A DNA stretch of 64,000 nucleotides from Aquirufa aurantiipilula (lineage in GTDB: Bacteria > Bacteroidota > Bacteroidia > Cytophagales > Spirosomataceae): positions 62,001 through 126,000 of the forward strand of contig NZ_JAANOG010000002.1 in the NCBI RefSeq assembly GCF_019923745.1. The letters run 5' to 3'. Below the pieces are notes generated by a model that was not told the origin of the DNA, made no database searches, and worked only from the letters and a program-made list of their open reading frames with translations. The translations under genes were made by a program, and so were the position numbers. This document shows, piece by piece, positions 1-9,500 of the stretch (positions are counted from its first letter, which is position 1; each line of letters begins with the position of its first letter).

Positions 1-546
1 TAATGCTTTCGGTAAAACATAATTGGCTTTTAATCCTTTCTTGAAATAGACGATGCTACTGTCGAGACATGCCGCGCCCAAATGCATTCTTTTTTCCCAA
101 TTGGCATAATCTTTGACAGTTTTAAAGGGTTGCACTACCGATCCTGAGCCATATTGAGCAAAGGTTAAGTGAAATCCTTGAAATTGATTAAGAGGAATAT
201 AATTTTCGGGAAAGGTTAATCCTTCTAGGTTAAGTTCTAAGGTATTTTTAAGAATTTCATAACTCAAACGGTCATTCTCGTTTAGGCCCTTCACATCGAT
301 ATTTTTGAGACTGGCTAAAGTCTTTTGAGAATAGGCTTTAAGTTTAGCCCGATAGTCGTCTGTAAAATCAAATGTCAGTTGATCATTAAATCGATTGTCT
401 CCATTTTGGGTAGCAGAAAGAGGATTCATTTGAATTTGATTTTCATAGAATGCATCTGCCAATTGGTTTAAGGCACTATTAGGTGCTTGGGCTAAAGATT
501 GAAAACAGACTAATGTTGTCAGGTAGAGGAGGAAATATTTTTTCAT
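1..546 (-). CDS. DUF885 family secreted protein (5' part; gene runs off the window)
   Basis: The ATG is at 546 on the minus strand and 182 codons are open to the window edge, so only the N-terminal part is seen. It begins with a lysine-rich start and a hydrophobic stretch ending in LAQA, a Sec signal peptide. The mature start (NQLADAFYENQIQMNPLSAT) and the later segment with NDRLSYEIL match my recollection of the DUF885 family, which is secreted and peptidase-like with poorly defined substrates. The catalytic zinc-binding region would lie in the missing part. The gene is divergent from the glycosidase that begins at 806. Family call by pattern only. Confidence 0.7.
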   Translation of the reverse strand, partial: MKKYFLLYLTTLVCFQSLAQAPNSALNQLADAFYENQIQMNPLSATQNGDNRFNDQLTFDFTDDYRAKLKAYSQKTLASLKNIDVKGLNENDRLSYEILKNTLELNLEGLTFPENYIPLNQFQGFHLTFAQYGSGSVVQPFKTVKDYANWEKRMHLGAACLDSSIVYFKKGLKANYVLPKAL

Positions 547-717
547 GTTGTTGATGGAGGAATGGGTGAGCTGAAACCTAAGAAATGATTCAATTTTGAT
601 ATTTCGAATTAAAATGAAGCCATTATATAAGCAATATATTCATTTTTACAGGAATTCGAGATAGGATTTTAACCTGTTTTTGGACTAATTTCAATGGACA
701 ATAGTATTTTTCAGCGG

Positions 718-725
718 TAGTTTTG
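718..725 (+). promoter_or_regulatory. Bacteroidota-type -7 element TAGTTTTG
   Basis: This fits the TAnnTTTG consensus and lies about 80 bp before the ATG at 806. No convincing -33 TTG was seen at the right distance, so it is only a candidate promoter for the MGH1-like glycosidase. Confidence 0.4.
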
Positions 726-805
726 AATTCGGCTTGGATTCTATTTCGAATCTGCCTGAAATCAATAACTTTGCGATTTGCATTTATTCATACAAATTAA
801 AAGAT

Positions 806-3445
806 ATGTCGGAACTAGGAGCGGAGCGTGCACGATTAAAAACTCGGAATGACAATAAAGGTTGGAAGAAGTGGGGGCCATATTTAACAGAAAGACAATG
901 GGGTACGGTACGTGAGGATTATTCAGCTCATGGAAATGCTTGGGACTCCATTACTCATGATATGGCGCGTTCCAAGGCCTATCGATGGGGAGAAGAAGGT
1001 ATTGGAGGAATTTCCGATAATAAGCAACACGTTTGCTTTGCTTTTTCATTTTGGAACCATAAAGACCATATTTTAAAAGAGCGATTTTTTGGCCTAACTG
1101 GTGGTGAATCTAACCATGGGGAGGATGTGAAAGAATTGTATTATTATGAGGATTCTACCCCAACGCATTCCTACATGCGGATGAGTTATAAATATCCTCA
1201 TCAAGCATTTCCTTATCAGAAACTGATTGATGAAAGTAAAAAGAGGACTCGTTTAGAGCCTGAATATGAATTATTGGATACGGGTATTTTTGATCGAAAT
1301 GAATATTTTGATATCAAAATGGAGTATGCCAAAGGAGATGAACAAGATATATTAATTCAGGTTACTGTAGAAAATAGGGCTAAAGTGGCGGCACCTATTA
1401 CGGTTTTGCCTACCATTTGGTACCGTAATACCTGGTGCTGGGGCTATGAAAATTATAAATACAAGCCATTATTGACAGGAGTGGGCCATTCGTTTATTGA
1501 AGTGGACCATCGGGTGGTGGGGAGATTTAAGCTATATGCGGAGAATGCCGATGAGTTTTTGTTTTGTGATAATGAAACCAATTTTCGCCGTTTGCATGAC
1601 TCTCCTAATTTGAGTCATTTTGTCAAGGATGGAATCAATGATTATATCGTTAATAAGGCTAAAAATACCATCAATCCCAATAATATAGGGAGTAAGGCGG
1701 CCGTTCGTTTTTCCGCAAAAATTCCAGCTGGAGGCAAAAAAGTATTTCGACTACGATTGACGAGTCAGTCCATGCAACATCCATTTGAGGATTTTGATGC
1801 TATTTATTCCGCAAGAATAAAGGAGGCAAATGACTTTTATGATGATTTGCATGCAGGGGTCAAGGAGGAAAAGTTGCGAGCTATACAGCGCCAATCCTAT
1901 GCTGGAATGTTGTGGACCAAGCAATGGTATTATTATAACGTATTTGAGTGGATTAAAGGAGATCCATCCATGCCACCTCCACATCCAAGTAGAAAAGTAG
2001 GAAGAAATAGTACCTGGCGACATATGTATGCGGCCAATATTTTATCCATGCCGGATAAATGGGAATATCCTTGGTTTGCGGCTTGGGATTTGGCATTTCA
2101 CACCTTGCCTTTAGCAAGGTTAGATCCGGATTTTGCAAAACGCCAATTGGCGGTTATTCTGCGTGAATACTACATGCATCCTAATGGTCAAATTCCAGCT
2201 TATGAATGGTCATTTTCGGATGTGAATCCTCCTGTACATGCTTGGGCAACCTGGAAAGTGTACGAGATTGACAAGCAGATGAATGGAGGAAAGGGAGACG
2301 TAACTTTCTTGGAAAGGATATTCCACAAGCTCTTATTGAACTTCACTTGGTGGGTAAACCTGAAGGATGAAGGAGGAAACAATATTTTTGGAGGAGGCTT
2401 TTTGGGGATGGATAACATTGGGGTTTTTGACCGATCGGCCACATTGCCTACCGGTGGACATTTGGAACAAGCAGATGGAACGGGTTGGATGGCGATGTAT
2501 AGTTTGAACATGTTACGCATTGCTTGTGAGATTTCCATTGAAAAGCCTGTGTATCAAGACATGGCTTCCAAGTTTTTTGAACACTTTTTGCACATTGCTG
2601 GGGCCATGCAGGCCATTGGTGGAGATAAATTGAATCTTTGGGATGAAGACGACCAATTCTATTATGATATGTTACATAAGGAAGATGGAAGCTTGATGTT
2701 GCTGAAATTACGTTCTATGGTAGGTTTGATTCCTCTGTTTGCTGTCGAGGTTTTGACATCAGATATGTTGGAGAAACTACCCCAGTTTAAAAGGAGAGTT
2801 GAATGGGTATTGAATAACCGCCCTGATTTGGCCAATTTGATTTCTCGTTGGTATGAACCAGGTAAAGGAGAAAGTAGATTATTATCCATTTTACGTGGTC
2901 ATCGTATGAAAATGATCATGAAACGAATGTTTGATGAAACGGAGTTTTTATCAGATTTTGGTGTTAGAACTTTGTCGAAATACCACCAAGAACATCCTTA
3001 TAAATTCATTTATGACGGAGGAACGATACAGGTGAATTATGATCCTGCCGAATCAACGGGAGATATGTTTGGGGGTAATTCCAATTGGCGAGGACCAATT
3101 TGGTTTCCGATGAACTTCCTAATCATTGACTCATTGAGAAAATTCTCTGATTACTATGGCACGGACTATGAGGTTGAATTTCCTACGAATTCCGGCGTGA
3201 TGGTCAATATCAAAGATGCTGCTGAGGGGGTATCCAAGCGATTATTAGATTTATTTATACCGAATAAAGAAGGTAGAGTACCTATGTATGGTAGTTATGA
3301 AAAGATGCAGGAGGACGAGAGCTTTAGGGAATCGATGTTGTTTTTTGAGTATTTCGATGGAGATACAGGAAAGGGTTTAGGAGCTAGTCACCAAACAGGC
3401 TGGACAGGATTAATTTCAGAAATAATACATCAATTATATGGATAA
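806..3445 (+). CDS. MGH1-like (GH63-related) glycoside hydrolase
   Basis: An 879-residue cytoplasmic protein without signal peptide. I chose the ATG at 806 (MSELGAERARL) over an upstream TTG at 734, because the extra 24 residues look like translated spacer and a -7 element lies between them. Family features are the N-terminal segment with GNAWDSI, the segment PWFAAWDLAFH (about residues 420-432) and NWRGPIWFP (about 757-766), typical of (alpha/alpha)6-barrel enzymes of the mannosylglycerate-hydrolase-like/GH63 group, which act on alpha-glucosides or glycerate glycosides. The exact substrate cannot be read. The stop overlaps the start of the RidA gene by 8 bp, so the two are probably co-transcribed. 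Confidence 0.85.
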   Translation: MSELGAERARLKTRNDNKGWKKWGPYLTERQWGTVREDYSAHGNAWDSITHDMARSKAYRWGEEGIGGISDNKQHVCFAFSFWNHKDHILKERFFGLTGGESNHGEDVKELYYYEDSTPTHSYMRMSYKYPHQAFPYQKLIDESKKRTRLEPEYELLDTGIFDRNEYFDIKMEYAKGDEQDILIQVTVENRAKVAAPITVLPTIWYRNTWCWGYENYKYKPLLTGVGHSFIEVDHRVVGRFKLYAENADEFLFCDNETNFRRLHDSPNLSHFVKDGINDYIVNKAKNTINPNNIGSKAAVRFSAKIPAGGKKVFRLRLTSQSMQHPFEDFDAIYSARIKEANDFYDDLHAGVKEEKLRAIQRQSYAGMLWTKQWYYYNVFEWIKGDPSMPPPHPSRKVGRNSTWRHMYAANILSMPDKWEYPWFAAWDLAFHTLPLARLDPDFAKRQLAVILREYYMHPNGQIPAYEWSFSDVNPPVHAWATWKVYEIDKQMNGGKGDVTFLERIFHKLLLNFTWWVNLKDEGGNNIFGGGFLGMDNIGVFDRSATLPTGGHLEQADGTGWMAMYSLNMLRIACEISIEKPVYQDMASKFFEHFLHIAGAMQAIGGDKLNLWDEDDQFYYDMLHKEDGSLMLLKLRSMVGLIPLFAVEVLTSDMLEKLPQFKRRVEWVLNNRPDLANLISRWYEPGKGESRLLSILRGHRMKMIMKRMFDETEFLSDFGVRTLSKYHQEHPYKFIYDGGTIQVNYDPAESTGDMFGGNSNWRGPIWFPMNFLIIDSLRKFSDYYGTDYEVEFPTNSGVMVNIKDAAEGVSKRLLDLFIPNKEGRVPMYGSYEKMQEDESFRESMLFFEYFDGDTGKGLGASHQTGWTGLISEIIHQLYG

Positions 3446-3911
3446 GCGTACACCAGAAGAAAATTTTGCGGCCTTGAATTTGGCATTACCACCAGCACCT
3501 AGTCCTTTGGGTGTATATAAGCCAGGGCTTCAAATGGGAGAATTATATTATGTTTCCGGACATGGACCTGTGCAAACCAATGGCCAGTTGATTATTGGTA
3601 GAATTGGGGATGCATTTACAATGGAGGAAGGAAAACAAGCAGCTCAACAAGTTGGATTGACTATTTTGGCTACATTAAAAGCGCAACTTGGGAGTTTGGA
3701 TCGAGTAAAACGAGTAGTGAAAGTATTGGGGATGGTCAATTGTACCTCAGATTTTGAGCGCCATCCTTACATCATAAATGGTTGTAGCGAGTTATTTGCC
3801 AAAGTTTGGGGAGAAGAAATGGGCATAGGAGTGCGGAGCGCTGTGGGGATGGGAACCTTGCCAGATAATATTCCAGTGGAGATTGAAGCCTTGTTTGAAT
3901 TACATCAATAA
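3438..3911 (+). CDS. RidA/YjgF family protein
   Basis: A 157-residue protein of the Rid superfamily. Members typically deaminate reactive enamine/imine intermediates of pyridoxal-phosphate enzymes; some subfamilies have other roles. Seen here: the segment YVSGHGPVQTNGQLI, the middle GLTILATLKAQLG and the C-terminal region with VRSAVGMGTLPDNIPVEIEA. At 157 residues it is longer than the classic 130-residue RidA and resembles the longer group with an N-terminal extension (PEENFAALNLALPP). It overlaps the glycosidase by 8 bp, indicating translational coupling. A long hairpin and an octamer repeat array follow. Confidence 0.85.
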   Translation: MDKRTPEENFAALNLALPPAPSPLGVYKPGLQMGELYYVSGHGPVQTNGQLIIGRIGDAFTMEEGKQAAQQVGLTILATLKAQLGSLDRVKRVVKVLGMVNCTSDFERHPYIINGCSELFAKVWGEEMGIGVRSAVGMGTLPDNIPVEIEALFELHQ

Positions 3912-3940
3912 ACTGATTTTTATTTGTGATTTTTCCCATT

Positions 3941-3975
3941 TAGATTTGTCAACTTTGACAAAGTTGACAAATCTA
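3941..3975. repeat. Perfect 17-bp inverted repeat
   Basis: Arms 3941-3957 and 3959-3975 are perfect reverse complements with a single base between them. There is no T-run after it, so it is not a classical terminator, though it could still block or stabilise RNA between the convergent ridA-like and nadA genes. It sits directly before the period-8 array. It may be a dispersed intergenic hairpin of this genome. Confidence 0.8.
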
Positions 3976-3977
3976 GG

Positions 3978-4113
3978 TCACCATACACCCGTGTGACCAT
4001 GCGCCCAAAGGATCAATATACCATGAAACCTTAAGACCATGCGATCAAATGGCCATGAAGCCTCAAGACCATGCGCCCATATGACCAATTGTCCATGCGA
4101 CTTTGTGGCCTTG
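3978..4113. repeat. Degenerate tandem array, period 8, about 17 units
   Basis: Read from 3978 in steps of eight, units such as TGACCATG, CGCCCAAA, ATACCATG, AGACCATG, CGATCAAA, TGGCCATG and CGCCCATA keep the same phase to 4113. Positions 4-5 are almost always CC or TC, and the unit often ends ATG. No reading frame runs through it. It fills most of the spacer between the convergent ridA-like and nadA genes. Confidence 0.75.
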
Positions 4114-4156
4114 TGATTTCTTGAAATCGTTTCTTTTTTTAGTCATATTTCGACTG

Positions 4157-5143
4157 TTACTTGGAAATTTCCAGCATCGCTTTTAATGCTTTGTAGGCTG
4201 GAATTCGGATTTCTTCACTCAAGTGAATTTCTGGGAGCTCATAATACAAGGCATTGTACAATTTCTCCAGGGTATTCATTTTCATATATGGACATTCACT
4301 GCAAGCGCAGGAATTTTGTTCATTAGCAGGAGCAGGAATTAAATGCTTATTCGGTACCGCCATCTTCATTTTGTGTAAAATACCAGCTTCAGTTGCGACA
4401 ATGAAGGTTTGTCGATCTGATTTTTCCACATAATTCAATAGTGCTGTCGTACTTCCTACATAATCAGCTTCCCTCAAAATCATTTCTTTACACTCCGGAT
4501 GGGCAATCAATAAAGCATCGGGAAACTCAACGCGCAATTGCTTCAATTTGTCCAATGAAATATCAATGTGCACCATGCAAGCGCCTTCCCATAAAATTAA
4601 TTCACGACCAGTTTTATGGGCAACATATCGACCTAAATTAGCATCAGGGGCAAAAATAATTTCTTTCTCTTTGGGGATAGATTCTACAACTTGTACAGCA
4701 TTTGATGAGGTACAAATAATATCTGTCATGGCCTTAATTTCGGCGGAGCAATTGATGTAACTTACCACCACGGCATTCGGATGTTTTGCCTTTAATGCCG
4801 CAAATTCCTCTACAGGAACTGAATCTGCTAAGGAGCAACCCGCATTGAAATCAGGAACGACTACTTTTTTACTAGGATTTAAAATCTTGGCTGTTTCACC
4901 CATGAAATGCACCCCACAAAATACAATTAAATCGGCTGTAGTATTTTCTGCAGCTTGTGAAAGCCCTAAACTATCCCCCACAAAATCAGCTAATTCTTGA
5001 ATTTCACCATCCACATAATAGTGAGCTAAAATCACGGCATTTTTTTCCGCTTTTAGTTTTTTGATGGCTTCAATTAATTCGGGGCCCTTTGGTGCGGATC
5101 TACTGATATAACCAACTTCTGCTGCTTCTTCTGTTAAATTCAT
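4157..5143 (-). CDS. nadA: Quinolinate synthase NadA
   Basis: A 328-residue [4Fe-4S] enzyme that condenses iminoaspartate with dihydroxyacetone phosphate to quinolinate, the first ring of de novo NAD. The cluster cysteines are most likely C103 (in GCSLADS), C189 (in WEGACMVH) and C284 (in SECPYMKMN); their spacing matches known NadA proteins. The N-terminal ILAHYYVDGEIQELADF and the segment DFVGDSLGLS are family signatures. Its start overlaps the nadC stop by 4 bp, so nadC-nadA form an operon read leftward. NadB is not in the window. Confidence 0.96.
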   Translation of the reverse strand: MNLTEEAAEVGYISRSAPKGPELIEAIKKLKAEKNAVILAHYYVDGEIQELADFVGDSLGLSQAAENTTADLIVFCGVHFMGETAKILNPSKKVVVPDFNAGCSLADSVPVEEFAALKAKHPNAVVVSYINCSAEIKAMTDIICTSSNAVQVVESIPKEKEIIFAPDANLGRYVAHKTGRELILWEGACMVHIDISLDKLKQLRVEFPDALLIAHPECKEMILREADYVGSTTALLNYVEKSDRQTFIVATEAGILHKMKMAVPNKHLIPAPANEQNSCACSECPYMKMNTLEKLYNALYYELPEIHLSEEIRIPAYKALKAMLEISK

Positions 5144-6000
5144 GCTTTTTTTGCTTTTAAGCTAAGATCTAAACTTTTGATTTGATGGGTTAACGCACCC
5201 ATAGAAATATAATCAACGCCTGTTTCGCCATAGGCCCTCAGCGTCTTTTCTGTAATACCTCCTGAAGCTTCGGTAATGAATCTTCCATTAATCTTTCGAA
5301 TGGCATCGCGGAGGCGATCGGGACTGAAATTGTCCAACATAATTCGTTGCACTCCACCGATAGCCAGTACTTCATCTAATTCAGATTCATTCCTGACTTC
5401 TATTTCAATCGCCAAACCCAATTGATGGTTTTGGTTATAGGATATAGCTTGTTCTAATGCTGCTTTGATACCACCGGCATAATCCACATGGTTATCTTTG
5501 ATTAAGATCATATCATATAGTGCAAAACGGTGATTCACTGCACCACCTATTTTACAGGCCCACTTTTCTGCAATTCTGAAATTGGGTGTTGTTTTGCGGG
5601 TATCCAATAATTGAGCGCGGGTGCCTTCAAGTAAATTCACCATACGTTTGGTATAGGTGGCAATTCCCGACATTCTTTGCATGCAGTTTAATACCAAACG
5701 TTCTGCTTTTAGAATGGATTGGGCATTACCTTGTACTTCTAGGACCACTTGCCCATGCTGAATACTCGCTCCATCTGTCATAAAGGTTTGCACTTGTAAA
5801 GCAGGGTCAACTTCTTTAAATATGTACAAGGCCATTTCTACTCCTGCCAATATCCCCTCATCTTTGACCAATAATTGAGCTTTTCCTTGAGCATCTTGAT
5901 TCACCGTGGCCAATGAAGTATAATCTCCAGGGCCAACATCCTCCTTCAAGGCAGCTTGAATAAAGGAATGAATGTGAATAGGATCCAGATATGTCAACAT
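5140..6000 (-). CDS. nadC: Nicotinate-nucleotide pyrophosphorylase (carboxylating) NadC
   Basis: A 286-residue quinolinate phosphoribosyltransferase that converts quinolinate and PRPP to nicotinate mononucleotide, the step after NadA. Visible signatures are EDVGPGDYTS near the N terminus, LDTRKTTPNFR (about residues 135-145), NHRFALYDMILIKDNH, and EIEVRNESELDE followed by IMLDNFSP. Length is usual for the family. It is the first gene of the nadC-nadA operon (4-bp overlap) and has a -7 element 20 bp before its ATG. The pair lies divergent to a small secreted protein gene. Confidence 0.96.
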   Translation of the reverse strand: MLTYLDPIHIHSFIQAALKEDVGPGDYTSLATVNQDAQGKAQLLVKDEGILAGVEMALYIFKEVDPALQVQTFMTDGASIQHGQVVLEVQGNAQSILKAERLVLNCMQRMSGIATYTKRMVNLLEGTRAQLLDTRKTTPNFRIAEKWACKIGGAVNHRFALYDMILIKDNHVDYAGGIKAALEQAISYNQNHQLGLAIEIEVRNESELDEVLAIGGVQRIMLDNFSPDRLRDAIRKINGRFITEASGGITEKTLRAYGETGVDYISMGALTHQIKSLDLSLKAKKA

Positions 6001-6019
6001 GCTCAGGGGTTTTGTTTGG

Positions 6020-6027
6020 CAAATTTA
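6020..6027 (-). promoter_or_regulatory. -7 element TAAATTTG for nadC-nadA
   Basis: On the minus strand this reads TAAATTTG, an exact TAnnTTTG match ending 19 nt before the nadC ATG. A clear -33 element was not found. Confidence 0.45.
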
Positions 6028-6077
6028 CAAATTTTAATCTTACTAAGGTGGGAAATGGAATTGTAAAAAAAATATCC

Positions 6078-6085
6078 TATTTTTG
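6078..6085 (+). promoter_or_regulatory. -7 element TATTTTTG, near-leaderless gene
   Basis: Exact TAnnTTTG match ending 9 nt before the ATG at 6095. Transcription would start almost at the start codon. A TTG at 6061-6063 is only 14 bp upstream, closer than usual. Confidence 0.4.
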
Positions 6086-6094
6086 CTCCCCATC

Positions 6095-6448
6095 ATGCAA
6101 AAGAAGGTCAACTTTTTTCAATTGTTTTTATTTCTACCCGTCCTATTTTGGTTGGTAGCAAATCCTATTTCGCTGTTTTCAGCAGAAAAAGGGCAGGTAA
6201 AAACAGATAAAAACTTCCCAGCAAGCAAAAAAGAATCCAAGCAGGAGACTATTGTAAAAGCAGAACAGCCTGTATATCAGGTGAGTAGCAATTTGCAATT
6301 GGATTTTCCTAGTGATTGGGCTTTTCAGCAAATCAGTATTCCTAGTTTTCAGGAAACGTTACATGCTTTTAAATTACCCATTGCATTACCTCGTGCTCAA
6401 ATTCTGAGCATTCTTTTTACCCAATTTATAGCCACTCTGGCCCCTTGA
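6095..6448 (+). CDS. Small membrane-anchored or secreted protein of unknown function
   Basis: About 117 residues starting MQKKVNFFQLFLFLP. I chose the ATG at 6095 over an in-frame TTG at 6083 because the -7 element overlaps the latter. The first 30 residues form a hydrophobic segment (signal peptide or single membrane anchor). A lysine-rich middle follows (TDKNFPASKKESKQE), then a hydrophobic C terminus. I recognise no domain. It lies 60 bp upstream of secDF on the same strand and could be co-transcribed with it, but no shared function can be inferred. Confidence 0.55.
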   Translation: MQKKVNFFQLFLFLPVLFWLVANPISLFSAEKGQVKTDKNFPASKKESKQETIVKAEQPVYQVSSNLQLDFPSDWAFQQISIPSFQETLHAFKLPIALPRAQILSILFTQFIATLAP

Positions 6449-6507
6449 GAATTGTCTACTATTTAGACTATTTTATTCTTATTTTATTTCATTTTTAATT
6501 TACAATT

Positions 6508-9435
6508 ATGCGTTACAAAAGTGCCATTATATGGCTGTCTACGATTATTTCAGCCCTATGTATCTTTTTCCTTTCCTTCACTTGGAAAGCGAATCAATTA
6601 AGGGATCAAGCTATTTCCTATGCAACTACCAAAGATGGTAAGTATGATCCAGCCAAGCGTTTACATTTCATTGATTCCCTTTGGAAGCAGCCTGTTTATC
6701 TAGGTTATACTTTTCAAGAGGTTACTCAATATGCCTTACAAAAAGGTCTTGACTTAGAAGGTGGTTTACATGCCGTATTGGAAGTTTCACCGGATGAAAT
6801 TTTACGTGCATTATCTGGAAAGAGTAATGACCCAACCTTTGAAAAGGCCTTAGCAGAAGCTACGAAACAACAAGTAAATTCAACTCTTCCTTTCAATGAG
6901 TTGTTTTATACTGCATTCGCTAAAATTGCTCCTAATCAAAGTTTGGCATCTGTTTTTGCCAACTCAGTTAACCGTGGAAAAATCAGTTCTACATCATCTG
7001 ACTCTCAAGTAAAGAAAGTGATTAATGCAGAAATTGATGGTGCAGTGGATCGTGTGTATAAAATTATCCAAGCTCGTATTGACAAATTTGGTGTAGCTAA
7101 CCCAAATATCCAACGTTTGCCAGGTTCTAACCGTATTCAGGTAGAACTTCCAGGTGTTGACAATCCAGAGCGTGCTCGTAAATTATTATCAGGAGCAGCT
7201 AAATTGGAATTTATTGAGTGCTATGAATTGAACGAATATGGTGCTGGCTTAAATGCATTGGGCGCTTTATTAGAGCAAGAAACAAAAACACCTGTAGCAG
7301 CGGCAAGTACTCCAGCAGCAGCTACCAAAGATACTTCAGCGAATGCATTAGCTTCTCAGTTGACTTCTGCTCCGAAAGCTGATTCAGGAAAAGCTAAAGC
7401 AGATACTGCTGCAGGTAATGCATTAACTAAATTATTTGTTCAAATGGGCAATGGTATTGGTGTGTATCGTAAAGATACCGCTCGTGTGAATGCCTTGTTC
7501 CGTCGCCCAGAAGTAAAAGGATTCTTCCCAGCTAATTTATCTTTTGCTTGGTCGGCTAAAGGTACACCTGCGACCAACGGAGATGAAATTTTGAGTCTAG
7601 AAGCTTTGAAAAAAGGGGAAGGACAATCTGCTCCATTAGAAGGAGATGTGATTACGGATGCTGCACAAGATTTTGATCAAACAGGTCGTGCAGAAGTAAC
7701 GATGTCCATGAATGGAACGGGTGCTCGTATTTGGAAAAACTTGACAGGTGCTAATGTAGGCCGTCGTATTGCTATCGTATTAGATGGTTATGTGTATTCT
7801 GCACCAGTAATCAATGGAGAAATTCCAGGTGGTCGTTCTTCTATCTCAGGTAACTTCACCGTAGAAGAAGCAAAAGACTTAGCCAACGTATTGAAAGCAG
7901 GTAAATTGCCAGCTCCAACTCGTATTGTAGAAGATGCATTCATTGGTCCATCTTTAGGAAATGAAGCCATCAATCAAGGATATTTATCGATGGTTTTAGG
8001 TTTATTATTAGTGATTATCTTCTTGGTAGGTTACTATGGTACTCCAGGTTGGATGGCTAACTTGTCTTTGTTCTTTAACTTATTCTTCATTGCTGGAGTT
8101 TTGGTTCAAATCCAAGCTTCCTTGACTTTGCCAGGTATTGCCGGTGTTGTTCTGACATTAGGTATGGCGGTTGATGCCAACGTATTGATCAATGAGCGTA
8201 TTCGTGAAGAATTGCATAAAGGCAAAGGTTTGTTAGAAGCCATTAACTTAGGTTATGAGAAAGCTTTAAGTGCGATTTTGGATGGTAACATTACCACAGT
8301 TTTAGTGGGTGTGATTTTGATTATTTTCGGTTCAGGTTCTGTTAAAGGATTTGGAGTAACACTTTGTATTGGTTTGGTGACTTCTGTATTTACGGCTGTT
8401 TACTTATCACACATCTTCATCGATTGGATGGCTAAACGTGCGATTAAGGCAGGTAAAGAAAAAGAAATGACTTTTGAGACCTTTATTTCTAGAGATCTTT
8501 TCAAAGGCATGAATTTTGATTTCATCGGAAAGCGTAAATATTCGTATTGGATTTCATGGGGCTTAATTACTGTTGGAGCTATTGTATTGTTCATGCAAGG
8601 TGGATTCAACTTAGGTGTTGACTTCAAAGGAGGTCGTTCTTATGTAGTAGAATTCTCTAAACCAGTAGAAGCAGGATTAGTAAAAGAGGCATTGAAAGAT
8701 GATTTCAATGGGGTTGGTTCAGAAGTGAAGACCTATAATGGTCAAACTAAATTGAAAGTAACTACATCCTATTTAGTAGAAGATGAATCTATCCAAGCGA
8801 ACCAAACAGTAAGAACAGCTTTGGAGAAAGGATTGAGCGAGTTTTCAGCTAGTAGTCCTAAGATTTTATCGGAGTCTAAAGTGGGTGCAACTGTAGCAGA
8901 TGATATTTTGACCCAATCTTTTGTGTCTATTTTCTATGCTTTGATAGCAATCTTTATCTATATCTTGATTCGTTTCCGCAAATGGCAATACTCGCTTGGA
9001 GGTATCATCGCCTTGTTACACGATACTTTAGTGGTATTGGGTATGGTTGGTATCGTTCGTTTGTTTGGCTTTGAATTAGAAGTTGACCAAGTATTCATTG
9101 CAGCTATCTTAACAGTTATTGGTTATTCCATCAATGATACCGTGGTTGTATTTGACCGTATACGTGAGGAAATTGGTGTAAATCCTGATTTGGGTAATAA
9201 GCCATTGATGATCAAAACCATCAATGAGTCCATTAACCATACCATGTCACGTACTGTTATGACAGCGACAACCGTATTCTTAGTAGTAACAGTCTTGTTA
9301 TTCTTCGGTGGTGATGTGTTAAGAGGTTTCTCTTTCGCCATGTTTATTGGTGTTGTATTTGGTGCATATTCTTCTATATTTGTAGCTGCACCTATTGTAA
9401 TCGACTTAGGTACGTCGAAAAAAGAAAAGAAATAA
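6508..9435 (+). CDS. secDF: Protein translocase SecDF (fused SecD and SecF)
   Basis: A 975-residue RND-type membrane protein that uses the proton gradient to pull proteins through SecYEG from the periplasmic side. The SecD half has the periplasmic motif LDLEGGLHAVLEV (about residues 85-97) and GMAVDANVLINERIREE in the fourth transmembrane segment. The SecF half has GVDFKGGRSYVVEF and GYSINDTVVVFDRIREE. The fusion is common in Bacteroidota. An Ala/Thr/Lys-rich low-complexity insert (about residues 268-310) lies in the SecD periplasmic part, looks flexible and is probably lineage-specific. The gene ends with a strong terminator at 9445-9472. Confidence 0.97.
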   Translation: MRYKSAIIWLSTIISALCIFFLSFTWKANQLRDQAISYATTKDGKYDPAKRLHFIDSLWKQPVYLGYTFQEVTQYALQKGLDLEGGLHAVLEVSPDEILRALSGKSNDPTFEKALAEATKQQVNSTLPFNELFYTAFAKIAPNQSLASVFANSVNRGKISSTSSDSQVKKVINAEIDGAVDRVYKIIQARIDKFGVANPNIQRLPGSNRIQVELPGVDNPERARKLLSGAAKLEFIECYELNEYGAGLNALGALLEQETKTPVAAASTPAAATKDTSANALASQLTSAPKADSGKAKADTAAGNALTKLFVQMGNGIGVYRKDTARVNALFRRPEVKGFFPANLSFAWSAKGTPATNGDEILSLEALKKGEGQSAPLEGDVITDAAQDFDQTGRAEVTMSMNGTGARIWKNLTGANVGRRIAIVLDGYVYSAPVINGEIPGGRSSISGNFTVEEAKDLANVLKAGKLPAPTRIVEDAFIGPSLGNEAINQGYLSMVLGLLLVIIFLVGYYGTPGWMANLSLFFNLFFIAGVLVQIQASLTLPGIAGVVLTLGMAVDANVLINERIREELHKGKGLLEAINLGYEKALSAILDGNITTVLVGVILIIFGSGSVKGFGVTLCIGLVTSVFTAVYLSHIFIDWMAKRAIKAGKEKEMTFETFISRDLFKGMNFDFIGKRKYSYWISWGLITVGAIVLFMQGGFNLGVDFKGGRSYVVEFSKPVEAGLVKEALKDDFNGVGSEVKTYNGQTKLKVTTSYLVEDESIQANQTVRTALEKGLSEFSASSPKILSESKVGATVADDILTQSFVSIFYALIAIFIYILIRFRKWQYSLGGIIALLHDTLVVLGMVGIVRLFGFELEVDQVFIAAILTVIGYSINDTVVVFDRIREEIGVNPDLGNKPLMIKTINESINHTMSRTVMTATTVFLVVTVLLFFGGDVLRGFSFAMFIGVVFGAYSSIFVAAPIVIDLGTSKKEKK

Positions 9436-9444
9436 ATTCATTAG

Positions 9445-9472
9445 GCCGGTGCAATAATTGCACCGGCTTTTT
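9445..9472 (+). terminator. Intrinsic terminator of secDF
   Basis: A GC-rich 11-bp stem (9445-9455 with 9457-9467) followed by five Ts, 10 bp after the secDF stop. Confidence 0.9.
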
Positions 9473-9500
9473 AATGATTTCCATTTAAAAATTTGATGCT

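Noticed and set aside
734-805. N-terminal extension of the glycosidase from a TTG
   Set aside because: The 24 residues look like translated spacer and the ATG at 806 begins the recognisable domain.
3978-4113. CRISPR array
   Set aside because: Units are 8 bp and contiguous with no spacers, and no cas genes are present.
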